Positions 26,739-35,669 of a stretch of DNA of 64,000 nt are shown here, piece after piece. The stretch is taken from assembly GCA_039024635.1 (NCBI GenBank), contig JBCCQA010000022.1, positions 1 to 64,000 on the forward strand, written 5' to 3'. A program made the translations under genes and the position numbers. This DNA comes from Kuafuiihalomonas sp039024635. GTDB taxonomy: Bacteria; Myxococcota; Kuafuiibacteriia; Kuafuiibacteriales; Kuafuiibacteriaceae. Within the stretch, counting starts at the first letter, position 1; the number at the start of each line of letters is the position of its first letter. The notes under the pieces are model-generated. The model saw nothing but the letters and a program-made list of their open reading frames with translations, searched no databases and was not told the origin of the DNA.

Positions 26739-27951
26739 GCTCGTAGCGGGAACGGGCGCCGGTCTTTCGGAGAATCGAAGCGACCTGATTGGCGACGGTC
26801 CGGCGAGAGGTGCCGCGGGCGGCCGCGATGGCCTGGTTGCTCATTCCCTTCCGGATCTGAATCAACACGTCATGTTCGGCCGGGCTAAGCCCCGCATCGG
26901 GGGCTTCGGGTAGGTGTTCGGGTTCGACCAAGACCCCGATCTCCAGTCCGTTGATATTGGTCGTGAACTCCATGTTTTCGGCCTGCATCCACCGAATGAG
27001 GTCGCCTCGGCCTTCGCATCGCAGCTTCGTCAGGGCACTGGACACGTGAGAGGCCACCGTGTGCTCGGACAGGCCGAGGTTGTGGGCGATTTCCTTGTTG
27101 CTCCGTCCAGAACCCACGAGCTGGGCAACTTGCTCCTCTTTCGGTGACAGTGCCCTGGGGTCCCGTGCCTCGAGCTGGTTGGGAATGGCTAGGATGAATC
27201 GACGGCCTTCTCCGTCGCTCTCGAAGCGGTCGACGAGCGACCAACGGCCGTCCACCATCCCCTTCCATAGGTCGAGGGCGTGGTCCGGGTCTCGCGTCCC
27301 CAGACTGGAGCGAGCGCGCTCCCGCTCGACCACGGCGCTTCGGAGGTCCGTCAAGAGGTCTATTGCCTGGCCCTCGGCGTGTTGGGCGACCCCGTTCGGG
27401 TCGAAGACGGCTTCGGACGTGAGTTCGACGCCCGACTCGACGTGAGCTCGCAGTCGCAGGGCGGCCGAAAGGTGGTGGCCGATCTGTTCGTATCGGGCCC
27501 TGGTCGCTTCGTTGAGGTCCAATGTCTTCGAGTGAAGCGGAGAAAGAGTGATCATATGCATCGGCGTATCGTGGGCCGACAGCTTCAACATGTCCGAGAT
27601 GCCGTAGGGCGCAGCCAAGTTCAGGGTGGCCTCCAGGAAGGGATGGCCGGGCAGGAAGGACTCTCGGAGGGTCGCGCAGGGTGACTGCAGAGCCAGTCCC
27701 ATGATGCCGTTGTCCTCGACGGCCTGACGGTTTTCCTCGAAGAAGCGCTCGTACCCGTCCGGGGCATCAACGAAGTGGGGTGTCCCGTCGACGCGGCCGT
27801 CGGGCTGGGCTTGCCACCGTGCGGCGACCAGGCCTCGGTCGGTCGGGAAGGCTTGGGCGAATGCGCGGGCCAGTGATGCGAGCCAGGTGGAGTCGTTGAC
27901 CTCGAGGTCGTAGGCCGCGTCCACCAGGTTGATTTCGGAACGACGGGGCAT
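26722..27951 (-). CDS. LuxR-type regulator with two tandem HTH domains
   Basis: This 409-residue protein ends in two consecutive LuxR/GerE HTH domains. HTH1 is at about 267-325 (LSPKEEQVAQLVGSGRSNKEIA, then SEHTVASHV) and HTH2 is at about 354-407 (LSPAEHDVLIQIRKGMSNQAIA, then SRRTVANQV). A region of about 20 residues including EIGVL separates them. The first 260 residues have no recognised sensor domain but include a WKGMVDGRWSLVDRFES stretch seen in some LuxR regulators of myxobacteria. Two DNA-binding domains in one chain is rare. It overlaps menE tail to tail. Confidence 0.85.
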   Translation of the reverse strand: MPRRSEINLVDAAYDLEVNDSTWLASLARAFAQAFPTDRGLVAARWQAQPDGRVDGTPHFVDAPDGYERFFEENRQAVEDNGIMGLALQSPCATLRESFLPGHPFLEATLNLAAPYGISDMLKLSAHDTPMHMITLSPLHSKTLDLNEATRARYEQIGHHLSAALRLRAHVESGVELTSEAVFDPNGVAQHAEGQAIDLLTDLRSAVVERERARSSLGTRDPDHALDLWKGMVDGRWSLVDRFESDGEGRRFILAIPNQLEARDPRALSPKEEQVAQLVGSGRSNKEIAHNLGLSEHTVASHVSSALTKLRCEGRGDLIRWMQAENMEFTTNINGLEIGVLVEPEHLPEAPDAGLSPAEHDVLIQIRKGMSNQAIAAARGTSRRTVANQVASILRKTGARSRYELMSGP

Positions 27952-28060
27952 GGTATCGGTCTTAGGAGCCCCCCAGGAATGACCATGGATCGAAAGGAGG
28001 GCCTGGCGCTATGACTCTCCCTGCGTCCGATGGATGGAACCCGGCTCGCCCCATGATTGA

Positions 28061-28537
28061 TCACCCGACGTCGAGGTCGGGCAAGCGACTCAACGCCGTG
28101 ACCACAGCTTTGGGAAGGGGTACACGATCGAAGCTCTGGGGTGAGACGAACACGTGGTCGGTCCGAAGAACGGCCGAGACCGACGTGGGGTTGTGGACGC
28201 GATGAAAGAGCCGAACGCGACTTCCTTGGATCTGCTTACCCACGACTTCGGCCATCGCGTCCTCGCCGAAACGTAGGGGGGCCAGGAAGCGGGCCTCAGC
28301 CCCCGACAGCGGAGCAATCCACGCGCCCCGCGGAATCTCTTGGGCCATGCGGACCTCGTGGGCGTCCAGAAAGGCTACGTAGCCATCGTGGGCAAAGTCG
28401 AACAGGCGGGCGAAGAAGACGATTCCGGCTGGGTCGGCGTCCTGGAAGCGGATTCTGAAGCGATGGGGGGTTGGACCGGGCGGAGCGGCCAAGATCACGT
28501 CTCGCACCGCCCGAGAATGGGGTGGAATCGGCAGCAT
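28061..28537 (-). CDS. Hot-dog fold acyl-CoA thioesterase, candidate DHNA-CoA thioesterase
   Basis: The ATG at 28537 gives 158 residues (a TTG at 28555 adds six). The 4HBT-type core has RFQDADPAGIVFFARLFDFAHDGYVAFL, where the Asp of DADPAGIV matches the catalytic Asp of 4-hydroxybenzoyl-CoA/DHNA-CoA thioesterases of the Slr0204 type. Neighbouring menA-menE and the lack of another thioesterase make it a candidate MenI, which hydrolyses dihydroxynaphthoyl-CoA. It is divergent from hemH by a 59-base gap. The assignment to menaquinone is inference; general acyl-CoA hydrolysis remains possible. Confidence 0.7.
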   Translation of the reverse strand: MLPIPPHSRAVRDVILAAPPGPTPHRFRIRFQDADPAGIVFFARLFDFAHDGYVAFLDAHEVRMAQEIPRGAWIAPLSGAEARFLAPLRFGEDAMAEVVGKQIQGSRVRLFHRVHNPTSVSAVLRTDHVFVSPQSFDRVPLPKAVVTALSRLPDLDVG

Positions 28538-28596
28538 GTCGACGGAGTGCGGCAAAACGGTTTGGACGACTGCAGCGATGGCCTAGACTCCCGTAG

Positions 28597-29727
28597 GTGA
28601 ACGGCGAGGTGGTGCAGGGGCCCGGCGGCCAAGCTCCGGGTGGCCAAGACCCGGATGGTCCAGTCGGTGTCCTCCTCATCAATTTGGGGACCCCGGAGTC
28701 GGCGGCGGTCGGCGACGTCCGACGCTACCTGCGTGAGTTCTTGAACGACCCGAGGGTCGTCGACATCAACCCGGTCGGTCGCTGGCTTCTTCTCAACCTC
28801 ATCATCCTGCCCTTTCGACCGGCCAAGAGCGCTGAGGCCTACCGGAGCATCTGGACGGAAGAAGGCTCCCCACTGCTCGTCATCGAAAAGCAGCTCACGG
28901 AGCGTCTTCAAAAGGAGCTCGGCCCTGCGCACCACGTGGAGCTTGCGATGCGCTACGGGAATCCTTCGGTCGCAAGCGCACTGGAACGGCTGATGGCTCT
29001 TCAGCCTCGGAAGATCATCGTGGTTCCACTCTTCCCTCAGTACTCATCCGCCGCATTTGGCTCCGCGGTCGAAAAGGTCATGGAGGAAGTCAAAGGGAAC
29101 TGGAACTTGCCGAGCTTGGAGTTCCTCCCTCCATTCTACGAAGACCCCGCCTTCATCGAGGCCTTTGCCGCAGTGGGTCGAGAGGCCCTCGACGGCTTCG
29201 ATGCCGGACATATCCTGTTCAGCTACCATGGCGTCCCCGAGCGGCAGGTGCAAAAGAGCGACCCGACGGGTCGCCACTGCCTCCAGAAGGAGAACTGCTG
29301 TGCGCAGATGGTCGAGGCCAATCGGTATTGCTACAAGGCCCAGTGCTATGCGACCTCTCGGGCTCTGGCCGAGGCACTCGGTCTGAGCGACGAGGACTAC
29401 ACGACGACCTTCCAGTCCCGGCTGGGTCGCACGCCTTGGATTCAGCCTTACACGGACGAGCTACTCCCCAAGTTCGCCGAGCAGGGTGTGAAGCGCCTTG
29501 CCATCTTCTGCCCTGCCTTCGTTGCCGACTGCCTCGAAACACTCGAGGAGATCGGCATGCAGGCTGACGAGGACTTCAAGGAAGCGGGTGGCGAGGCGGT
29601 GAAGCTCATCCCCAGCCTCAACGCCCACCCGAAGTGGGTAGAGGCTCTGGCTGGCTGGATTCGGGATCCTCAGTCGATCAACACCCCGGCCCATCGACCG
29701 GCCGTCAAGCTCCCCATGGCCAAGTGA
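28597..29727 (+). CDS. hemH: Ferrochelatase, with cysteine cluster
   Basis: This 376-residue protein from a GTG start has LLINLGTPES near residue 26-35, the catalytic His in FSYHGVPERQ (H211) and the conserved Glu in DCLETLEEIG (E314). It inserts iron into protoporphyrin. A run of cysteines (C228, C234, C235, C245, C250) follows the catalytic His. Cys-rich inserts at this site occur in the [2Fe-2S]-containing ferrochelatases of some bacteria, so an iron-sulfur cluster is possible. The upstream 20 residues are Gly/Pro-rich and not conserved; the true start may be later. Confidence 0.94.
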   Translation: MNGEVVQGPGGQAPGGQDPDGPVGVLLINLGTPESAAVGDVRRYLREFLNDPRVVDINPVGRWLLLNLIILPFRPAKSAEAYRSIWTEEGSPLLVIEKQLTERLQKELGPAHHVELAMRYGNPSVASALERLMALQPRKIIVVPLFPQYSSAAFGSAVEKVMEEVKGNWNLPSLEFLPPFYEDPAFIEAFAAVGREALDGFDAGHILFSYHGVPERQVQKSDPTGRHCLQKENCCAQMVEANRYCYKAQCYATSRALAEALGLSDEDYTTTFQSRLGRTPWIQPYTDELLPKFAEQGVKRLAIFCPAFVADCLETLEEIGMQADEDFKEAGGEAVKLIPSLNAHPKWVEALAGWIRDPQSINTPAHRPAVKLPMAK

Positions 29728-29735
29728 CGATCGAC

Positions 29736-31277
29736 CTACAGACTGTGTAGGTCGGCGATGGCGCCGTAGCGAAGAACCTGCTCGTCCACCCAACTCTGGT
29801 CCCTACCCAACTCAATTGCCATGACCCGTCCCACGGCAGGGGCGGCCTCCTTGCTCGCCTTGGCGTCGAAAAGCAGGGCACGGGAGCGTCGGGCCAGAAC
29901 GTCCTCCACGGTTCGGGCCATCTCACGTCGGACAGCAAAAATGACCTCGGCCTCGGTCAGGGCCAACGCTTCGTGGACGCGAGCTCCGTGGCCTTGGGCC
30001 ATCAATTCTCGGACTGAGTCCTCGTCGCTGCCGTAGTACCAAAGGCGACCTGAGCTCGGGGCGCGAGCGCCGTGAATGGCGAGTTTTTCGGTGCCGCAGG
30101 CCAGGGCAGGCAAACCGCCGATGACGGTGGCATGGTCCACGACGTCCTCGGCCATCTTGCGGTAGGTGGTCCATTTCCCACCGGCGATGGTGACGAGGCC
30201 TGAATCCCCCACGTGAAGCGTGTGGTCGCGGGAGATGGAGGCGGTGCTCCCGTCGCCGGCCGAGACCAGGGGACGGATACCTGCAAAGACGCTCTTGACG
30301 TCGGTCCGTTTGGGGCCCTTCGCGAGGTAGGCCTGGGCGTGATCGAGGATGAAGTCTATCTCCTCCGGCCGGGCTCTGGGCTCGAAGGGAATCTCGTGGA
30401 TGGGAGTGTCCGTCGTGCCGACGACGACCGAGTCGTGCCAGGGAATGGCGAAGAGAACCCGCCCGTCCTTGGTCTGAGGTACCATGATGGCGCTCTCGCC
30501 GGGCAGGAAGCTGCGGTCCAGGACCAGGTGCACGCCCTGGCTGGGGCGGATCATCTGTGGGGCTTTGGGCTCGTCCAGTCTGCGCAGCCCGTCGGACCAA
30601 GCGCCGGTCGCATTGATGACGACCTTGGCCTGGACCCGGAAAGTCTCGCCGCTTTCCCTGTCCTGAAAGCGGACCCCGGACACGATGATCCCGTCCTCCT
30701 TCTCCAGGCCCGAGACTTGCGCATAGTTGAGCAGGCAGGCCCCCTGTTCGGCCGCCGTGGTGGCCAGATTGATGGCCAGTCGAGCGTCGTCGAACTGCCC
30801 ATCGTGGTAGCGCACACCGCCTCGCAGACCCTTGGTCTCGATGGTGGGAAGGGCCTCGACCGTCTCCTCTTTGTTGAGCGTCCTCGAGCCGCCGAATCCA
30901 TATCGTCCGGCGAGGACGTCGTAGACCCGCATGCCGATCCCGTAGAAAGGCGTCGACCACCAGTCGTAGCTAGGAACGACGAAGGGGAGGTCATGGACGA
31001 GGTGGGGTGCGTTCTTTCGAAGGATCCCTCGCTCTTTCAGCGACTCCATGACCAGGGAGACGTTGCCTTGTTGGAGGTAGCGGACGCCGCCGTGGACGAG
31101 CTTGGTGGACCGTGAACTGGTGCCTTTGGCGAAGTCCCACTGCTCGAGAAGCAGTGTCCGGTAGCCGCGGGCCGCCGCGTCGACCGCAGTTCCGAGACCC
31201 GTGGCGCCGCCCCCGACGACGACCAGGTCCCAATCGGCCTCCTGGCGGACCCGATGCAGCATGTCGTGACGGTCCAC
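29736..31277 (-). CDS. glpD: Glycerol-3-phosphate dehydrogenase, FAD-dependent
   Basis: This 513-residue protein matches GlpD length. The FAD site is VVVGGGATGLGTAVDAAARG (about 19-38). It has the GlpD segments SSRSTKLVHGGVRYLQQGNVSLV, INATGAWSDGLR, and the C-terminal GGKWTTYRKMAEDVVDHA. It oxidises glycerol 3-phosphate to dihydroxyacetone phosphate and passes electrons to the membrane quinone, which here would be the menaquinone made by the neighbouring genes. The GTG at 31277 or an ATG at 31262 can serve as start. Confidence 0.96.
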   Translation of the reverse strand: MDRHDMLHRVRQEADWDLVVVGGGATGLGTAVDAAARGYRTLLLEQWDFAKGTSSRSTKLVHGGVRYLQQGNVSLVMESLKERGILRKNAPHLVHDLPFVVPSYDWWSTPFYGIGMRVYDVLAGRYGFGGSRTLNKEETVEALPTIETKGLRGGVRYHDGQFDDARLAINLATTAAEQGACLLNYAQVSGLEKEDGIIVSGVRFQDRESGETFRVQAKVVINATGAWSDGLRRLDEPKAPQMIRPSQGVHLVLDRSFLPGESAIMVPQTKDGRVLFAIPWHDSVVVGTTDTPIHEIPFEPRARPEEIDFILDHAQAYLAKGPKRTDVKSVFAGIRPLVSAGDGSTASISRDHTLHVGDSGLVTIAGGKWTTYRKMAEDVVDHATVIGGLPALACGTEKLAIHGARAPSSGRLWYYGSDEDSVRELMAQGHGARVHEALALTEAEVIFAVRREMARTVEDVLARRSRALLFDAKASKEAAPAVGRVMAIELGRDQSWVDEQVLRYGAIADLHSL

Positions 31278-31321
31278 GACTCCGACGCATCATGTCGTTG
31301 GAGCGGGAGCAAGCCGCGGCT

Positions 31322-31663
31322 TCAAAGACTGTCGAGAAGCGTCTGAAGCTCGGTCTTGACCAGGTCGAGGTCCGCCTGAGCTCTGTCCACCAAGGCTTCT
31401 GCACCCTGCAGATCACCGTTCTTGCCCATCTCTTCCAGGGTCTTGGCGCAGTCGGAGATGCCTTGCGCACCGACGTTGGCGCTCGAACCCTTTAGCTTGT
31501 GGGCACTCCGGGCGACCTCGTCGGTCGAACCGTTACTCACAGCTGCCCGAAGTTCCTGAAGTCGCTCGGCGGCGTCCTCCAGATAGAGCTCCATGAGCTC
31601 TTGAATGAACTCCGGATCGTCTCCCGCCGCCTCTCGGACGCGTTTGAAGTCGAGTGCTGCCAT
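31322..31663 (-). CDS. Stand-alone HPt (histidine phosphotransfer) protein
   Basis: This 113-residue four-helix protein has the HPt motif SAHKLKGSSANVGA, with phospho-accepting His55. It lacks any kinase or receiver domain and is presumably an intermediate in a phosphorelay. A REC-HTH protein lies about 0.8 kb away (32505-33227) and no sensor kinase is nearby, so its partners must be encoded elsewhere. Confidence 0.88.
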   Translation of the reverse strand: MAALDFKRVREAAGDDPEFIQELMELYLEDAAERLQELRAAVSNGSTDEVARSAHKLKGSSANVGAQGISDCAKTLEEMGKNGDLQGAEALVDRAQADLDLVKTELQTLLDSL

Positions 31664-31744
31664 CTCGATCCCCCAGAGGGGCCCCTTGTGGTTAATTGTC
31701 GCAGGAAGCTCCGTACATTCCCAGGCCGGCCGAGCCTCCGTGAC

Positions 31745-32452
31745 TCATTTCTGCAGGTAATCAAGCCACTCCGAGGGCTCGGGGCGCACTCGCCGATGGA
31801 GAAAACGCTCGGCTTGCCCTCCGAGCTCGATAAAGGTCCGGGACCGGGTCCCGTAGCCATGGTCGAAGAGTTCGACGTCCACATCGTCGATGGACGGCGC
31901 GGAGGCCCTGATTTCGAGGGCCGCTAGCAGCTGAGCGGTGGTAGGAAACTCCGAGCCCAGCGCGTTTCGAATCTTCCTCTCCCGTTCGGGGGGAGTGGGG
32001 CCAAAACTGCGCTCGGTGATGATGGACAGGCCCATCGCGAGGGGTTCGATGCCGAGCCTCGAACCATCGGCTACCAATACGGCGCCGTGCTCCGCGTCGG
32101 CCACCACCAGGTGGAAGCCGTTCTCTGCCACCGGGTCGAGCCGCGCCCGAAGCGCATCGAGACTCGCTTCGGTGCTGCCGTGGGTGAGGGCCTCCGGTAC
32201 CCAGCGTCCCCGTGATGGGCGCGATTTCTGGGCCGGGGTCCAAAAACGATTCGTGAGGGCGGCCACGAGGCCTCCTTCGTTTCGCCCAATCCAGGTGCCG
32301 CCCGCCTGTTTGTCAACGGGCCACAAGCCCCCGCCCCCTTCGCCGGGGCGCGGATGCCAACGCGGCGGCGAGCTTGGGCGGCCCAGGCGTTCGTCCCGAT
32401 TGGCTGCGAGGCGGATTCGCCCCTCTTCCCGAAGGATGATCAGCGTGCACAT
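31745..32452 (-). CDS. NRDE-family (TANGO2-like) protein with N-terminal cysteine
   Basis: The ATG at 32452 gives 235 residues beginning Met-Cys-Thr-Leu, so Met removal would expose Cys2, the nucleophile position of Ntn hydrolases. The AANRDER motif (about 16-22) defines the NRDE/TANGO2 family, which eukaryotes use in lipid or heme handling. Its enzymatic role in bacteria is unsettled. It is divergent from the response regulator, with a 52-base gap. Confidence 0.85.
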   Translation of the reverse strand: MCTLIILREEGRIRLAANRDERLGRPSSPPRWHPRPGEGGGGLWPVDKQAGGTWIGRNEGGLVAALTNRFWTPAQKSRPSRGRWVPEALTHGSTEASLDALRARLDPVAENGFHLVVADAEHGAVLVADGSRLGIEPLAMGLSIITERSFGPTPPERERKIRNALGSEFPTTAQLLAALEIRASAPSIDDVDVELFDHGYGTRSRTFIELGGQAERFLHRRVRPEPSEWLDYLQK

Positions 32453-32504
32453 GCTCGGCCTGAGTCTTCGGCGTCGGCTCGACCGGCCCCGAGGCACGGA
32501 GATC

Positions 32505-33227
32505 ATGCAAGGGAACGGGAGTGGAAGCCAATGGGCTTTGATCAAAGGGGCGAGGGTCCTGGTCGTCGATGACGATCAGATGGCCGTACGCTCGTTGACG
32601 CGGGTGCTTCAGGACCACGGAGCCGAGGTGCGCACGGCGATGAGCTTGGCCGATGCGAAGCGAGTCATCGCCCAGGACGGACCCTTCGAGACCGCCGTGG
32701 TCGACTTCTTCTTGGTGGGCGAAGAGGGGAAGGACCTGATCTCGCCTTTGAGAGAGGCCAGCACCTCCTCTTTGATGATCAGCGGCGTGGAGCGAGAGCA
32801 GGTCGCCCGAGCCGCCATTTCCTCCGGGGCCGACGACTTTCTCCTCAAGCCTTTCCAGGTCGACGAGTTCTTGGACGCCGTATCTCAGAGCATCAAGAGG
32901 ACCCGCGAGTGGCGTTCGATACTGGAGCCCATCACCCAAGGGCAGCGTCCGCCGCCGCGCGAGCCTCCGAAGCCCGTACTCCAGAGCGAACTCGACCGGA
33001 TAGCCGCCTGGTTTCAGGAGCGAGGCGGACTTAGCGACCGGGAGCGGGACGTCGTCATGATGGTCTTCATGGGACGCTCCAACGAGGAGATCGCGAAGCG
33101 CTTCGACATCTCGGAAAGCACGGTGAAGTACCATGATCTCCGGGGGCGTCGAAAGCTGGGGGTCGAGAACCGGCGCGAACTCACTCGGCTGGTCTTCGAC
33201 GGTGTCGAGCCGACCGCAACCGAATGA
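32505..33227 (+). CDS. Response regulator, receiver plus LuxR-type HTH
   Basis: The ATG at 32505 gives 240 residues. The receiver domain has the acidic pocket VDDDQ (21-25), phosphorylation site Asp67 in AVVDFFL, and Lys115 in LLKPF. A LuxR/GerE HTH follows at about 170-235 (LSDRERDVVMMVFMGRSNEEIAKRFDISESTVKYH). No cognate kinase is adjacent; the nearby HPt protein is a possible phosphate donor. A putative upstream start would add a non-conserved stretch. Confidence 0.9.
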   Translation: MQGNGSGSQWALIKGARVLVVDDDQMAVRSLTRVLQDHGAEVRTAMSLADAKRVIAQDGPFETAVVDFFLVGEEGKDLISPLREASTSSLMISGVEREQVARAAISSGADDFLLKPFQVDEFLDAVSQSIKRTREWRSILEPITQGQRPPPREPPKPVLQSELDRIAAWFQERGGLSDRERDVVMMVFMGRSNEEIAKRFDISESTVKYHDLRGRRKLGVENRRELTRLVFDGVEPTATE

Positions 33228-33233
33228 GGTGGC

Positions 33234-34436
33234 TCAGGGGCTAGGATTGACAGCGGCGCTGATCCCGTAGGCCAGGCCGCCCCCCGCCAAACCGAGGATC
33301 AAAGGAAGCCAGGGTGCCTTGCGTTCGTCGGTCAGCGCGGCGCCGACGGACCAGGTCGCCCCCGTCAAGGCCAGGCTGTAGCCTAGCGGGATGATCAGCG
33401 GGCCGCTCTCCATGATGGGGTCCACGGCCGACTCGGGAACACGCGTCGTGAAGGCACGGAAGCGAGCCCCGCTACAGTCGGGACATCGAAGTTCGAGCGG
33501 GTCGCCGCTGCCTTCGATGACCCCTCCGATTGCGATTCCGGTTCCGGCCGCCGCCATGACGAGGCCCGACCAGAAAACGACGGCTCGACTGCTGGAGGCA
33601 AGGTCTCCTCGGCGCTGAAGAGCGGCCTCGACTCGGGTGGTCTCCTGGCGGTGTACGGAGACCTCGGTTTCGAAGGGAAAGTAGTCGGGGTGGTCGATCT
33701 GAAGCCGGCGGGCGCCAGGGGGAATCCGCTCCAAAAGGGTGCGCTGGCCCCGGGTCGTGTCGACCAGCTGGCCGTCGACCGAGATACCGGCCCCCTCCAC
33801 CGGTGCCGAAATCTCGATCCGGCCGAAGGGCTGCCAATGCCCTCTGTCTTCGAGGACGGGCTGCACGTGTTCGGAGAAGAAGCGATCCAGGAGCGATCGA
33901 ACCTGCTCCGGGCTATTCAACTCGGCCCGAAAGCTGGCCCCCAGGCGGGCTGCTCTCTGGAGTCCTCGCTCGGCCGTTCGGTCCATTCGGTCTCGAACAT
34001 GGCGGAAAGCCAGGGCTGCGTCGGTGTCGATCAAGGTACCTGTCACGATGTCGACCCCGGACGCACCTACACCCGAGAGGACCAGCATGAGCCGAGCGAC
34101 CCTCTCACCCCTCCGCTCCAGAAAGTCGAGGTGCTCCTGAAAGGGGGCCACCTGACCGTTTCCGAGCAGATACACCCGTCGTTTATAGTCGCTCCGGGCG
34201 GCTTCCGTGAGGCAGGACAATCGCCCTCGGCAGGGCTCGACCGCATCCGGCGGCAGAGGCGTGAGCTCCAGGTCGGTCTCTTCGTCGAAGCGTTCGTCCA
34301 GATAGGCGATGGCATCCGAACTGCGGAGGTGGGTCAGGCCTCCGGTCGGCGTGAGGAGAACGAAGGCGACGGGCTCGGGCGGGGCGTCGGCCGCCCAGAG
34401 CATTAGCAGCAGGGCCCCAATCATGAGGGGAAGCAT
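33234..34436 (-). CDS. PEGA-domain exported protein
   Basis: This 400-residue protein begins with a hydrophobic signal segment. A PEGA domain is at about 207-275, marked by IEISAPVEGAGISVDGQ and IPPGARRLQIDHPDYFPFE. A C-terminal region (from about 285) has three predicted transmembrane helices: SRAVVFWSGLVMAAAGTGIAIG, IPLGYSLALTGATWSVGAAL and LPLILGLAGGGLAYGI. PEGA domains are surface-type modules common in myxobacteria. A CRGRLSCLTEAARSDYKRRVYL segment may form a disulfide. Role unknown. Confidence 0.65.
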   Translation of the reverse strand: MLPLMIGALLLMLWAADAPPEPVAFVLLTPTGGLTHLRSSDAIAYLDERFDEETDLELTPLPPDAVEPCRGRLSCLTEAARSDYKRRVYLLGNGQVAPFQEHLDFLERRGERVARLMLVLSGVGASGVDIVTGTLIDTDAALAFRHVRDRMDRTAERGLQRAARLGASFRAELNSPEQVRSLLDRFFSEHVQPVLEDRGHWQPFGRIEISAPVEGAGISVDGQLVDTTRGQRTLLERIPPGARRLQIDHPDYFPFETEVSVHRQETTRVEAALQRRGDLASSSRAVVFWSGLVMAAAGTGIAIGGVIEGSGDPLELRCPDCSGARFRAFTTRVPESAVDPIMESGPLIIPLGYSLALTGATWSVGAALTDERKAPWLPLILGLAGGGLAYGISAAVNPSP

Positions 34437-34489
34437 GCGCCAGGCCGGGAGCGGAGTGAAGGGCCCTCTCGACTTGCATCCACCGCGGC

Positions 34490-35647
34490 ATGCTCAACAC
34501 TTCCAGTGTGCGCTTCGCATTGGCCCTAACCGTCCTGCTCTCCATCCTGACCGCGGCTCATGTCTACCTCTGGTTCCGCTACATCCGAGGCCCAGGCTGG
34601 TCTCGAGGACTACAGCGAGGTCTCACCCTCGGCCTCTTCGTGCTGGGCACGTCCATTCCCTTTGGCTTTGCGGTCGCCCGGGGTCTGCCCCGGAGCAGCG
34701 GCAGCCTGCTGGCCTACGTCGCCTTCGGCTGGTTGGGCGTACTCTTCTTCTTCGGGGTCCTTAGCGGTCTGGCGGAGATCATCCGGGGTGGGCGCTGGCT
34801 GAAGAAGCGGACGAACGGCTCCCCCGAAGACCCCGAGCGCCGCCAGGTCTTCGAACGAGGCCTCACCTTGGCCGTAGGCGCTTCGACGGGCCTCGGCTCG
34901 AGCTGGGCCCTGGCCTCGGGAATGCGAGAGGCCGGCCTCAAGGAGGTCGAGGTCGGTTTGGAGCGGCTGCCCAAGCACTTAGATGGAATGAGCCTGGTCC
35001 AGATTAGCGACGTCCACATCGGACCGACCCTGGGGTGCGACTTCATGCGGGAAGTGGCCGAAACCATCCGGGGCGCCAAGCCCGAGATGCTCTTCGTCAC
35101 CGGCGACCTCGTGGATGGTAGCGTGGAACAGCTGCGCGAACACGTCGCTCCCCTCGGCCAGCTTCGGCCGCGCCATGGCGCCTACTTCATCACCGGCAAT
35201 CACGAGTACTACTCGGGGGCCGAGGCTTGGTGCCAAGAGTTATCCAGGCTCGGAGTCCGGGTCCTGCGCAACGAGTGGGTGCGTCCGCTGCCCGGTCTTC
35301 AGCTCGTCGGCGTCGACGACTATGACCATCAGCAGGGTGCGGGGTCGCGGATCGCGCCCGAGCTCGACCGAGACGAAGAGACGATTCTTCTCGCCCATCG
35401 ACCCCAAAGCATCCCCGAAGCCGAGGCCCTCGGGGCTGGGCTTCAGATCAGTGGCCACACCCACGGCGGTCAGATCTATCCCATGGCCGAGATCGTTCGT
35501 CTGACCACGCCCTACGTGGCGGGGCTCTACCAGCACGATACGCGCACCCAGATCTACGTCAGTCGGGGCACGGGTTACTGGGGGCCGCCAATGCGGCTCG
35601 CGGCACCGGCCGAGGTCACCCGGATCGTCCTTCGCTCCAAAGCCTGA
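34490..35647 (+). CDS. Membrane metallophosphoesterase (YkuE/YaeI-like)
   Basis: This 385-residue protein has an N-terminal region with several transmembrane helices (about 5-110) and then a calcineurin-type phosphoesterase domain with all motifs: ISDVHIG, GDLVDG, GNHEYY, HRPQ and GHTHGGQ. Such enzymes cleave phosphodiesters or pyrophosphates at the membrane, for instance UDP-diacylglucosamine or isoprenoid phosphates. The substrate here is not determinable. It is divergent from the PEGA gene by 53 bases. Confidence 0.88.
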   Translation: MLNTSSVRFALALTVLLSILTAAHVYLWFRYIRGPGWSRGLQRGLTLGLFVLGTSIPFGFAVARGLPRSSGSLLAYVAFGWLGVLFFFGVLSGLAEIIRGGRWLKKRTNGSPEDPERRQVFERGLTLAVGASTGLGSSWALASGMREAGLKEVEVGLERLPKHLDGMSLVQISDVHIGPTLGCDFMREVAETIRGAKPEMLFVTGDLVDGSVEQLREHVAPLGQLRPRHGAYFITGNHEYYSGAEAWCQELSRLGVRVLRNEWVRPLPGLQLVGVDDYDHQQGAGSRIAPELDRDEETILLAHRPQSIPEAEALGAGLQISGHTHGGQIYPMAEIVRLTTPYVAGLYQHDTRTQIYVSRGTGYWGPPMRLAAPAEVTRIVLRSKA

Positions 35648-35669
35648 GCCATGGCGAAGGCCGTGGGGC

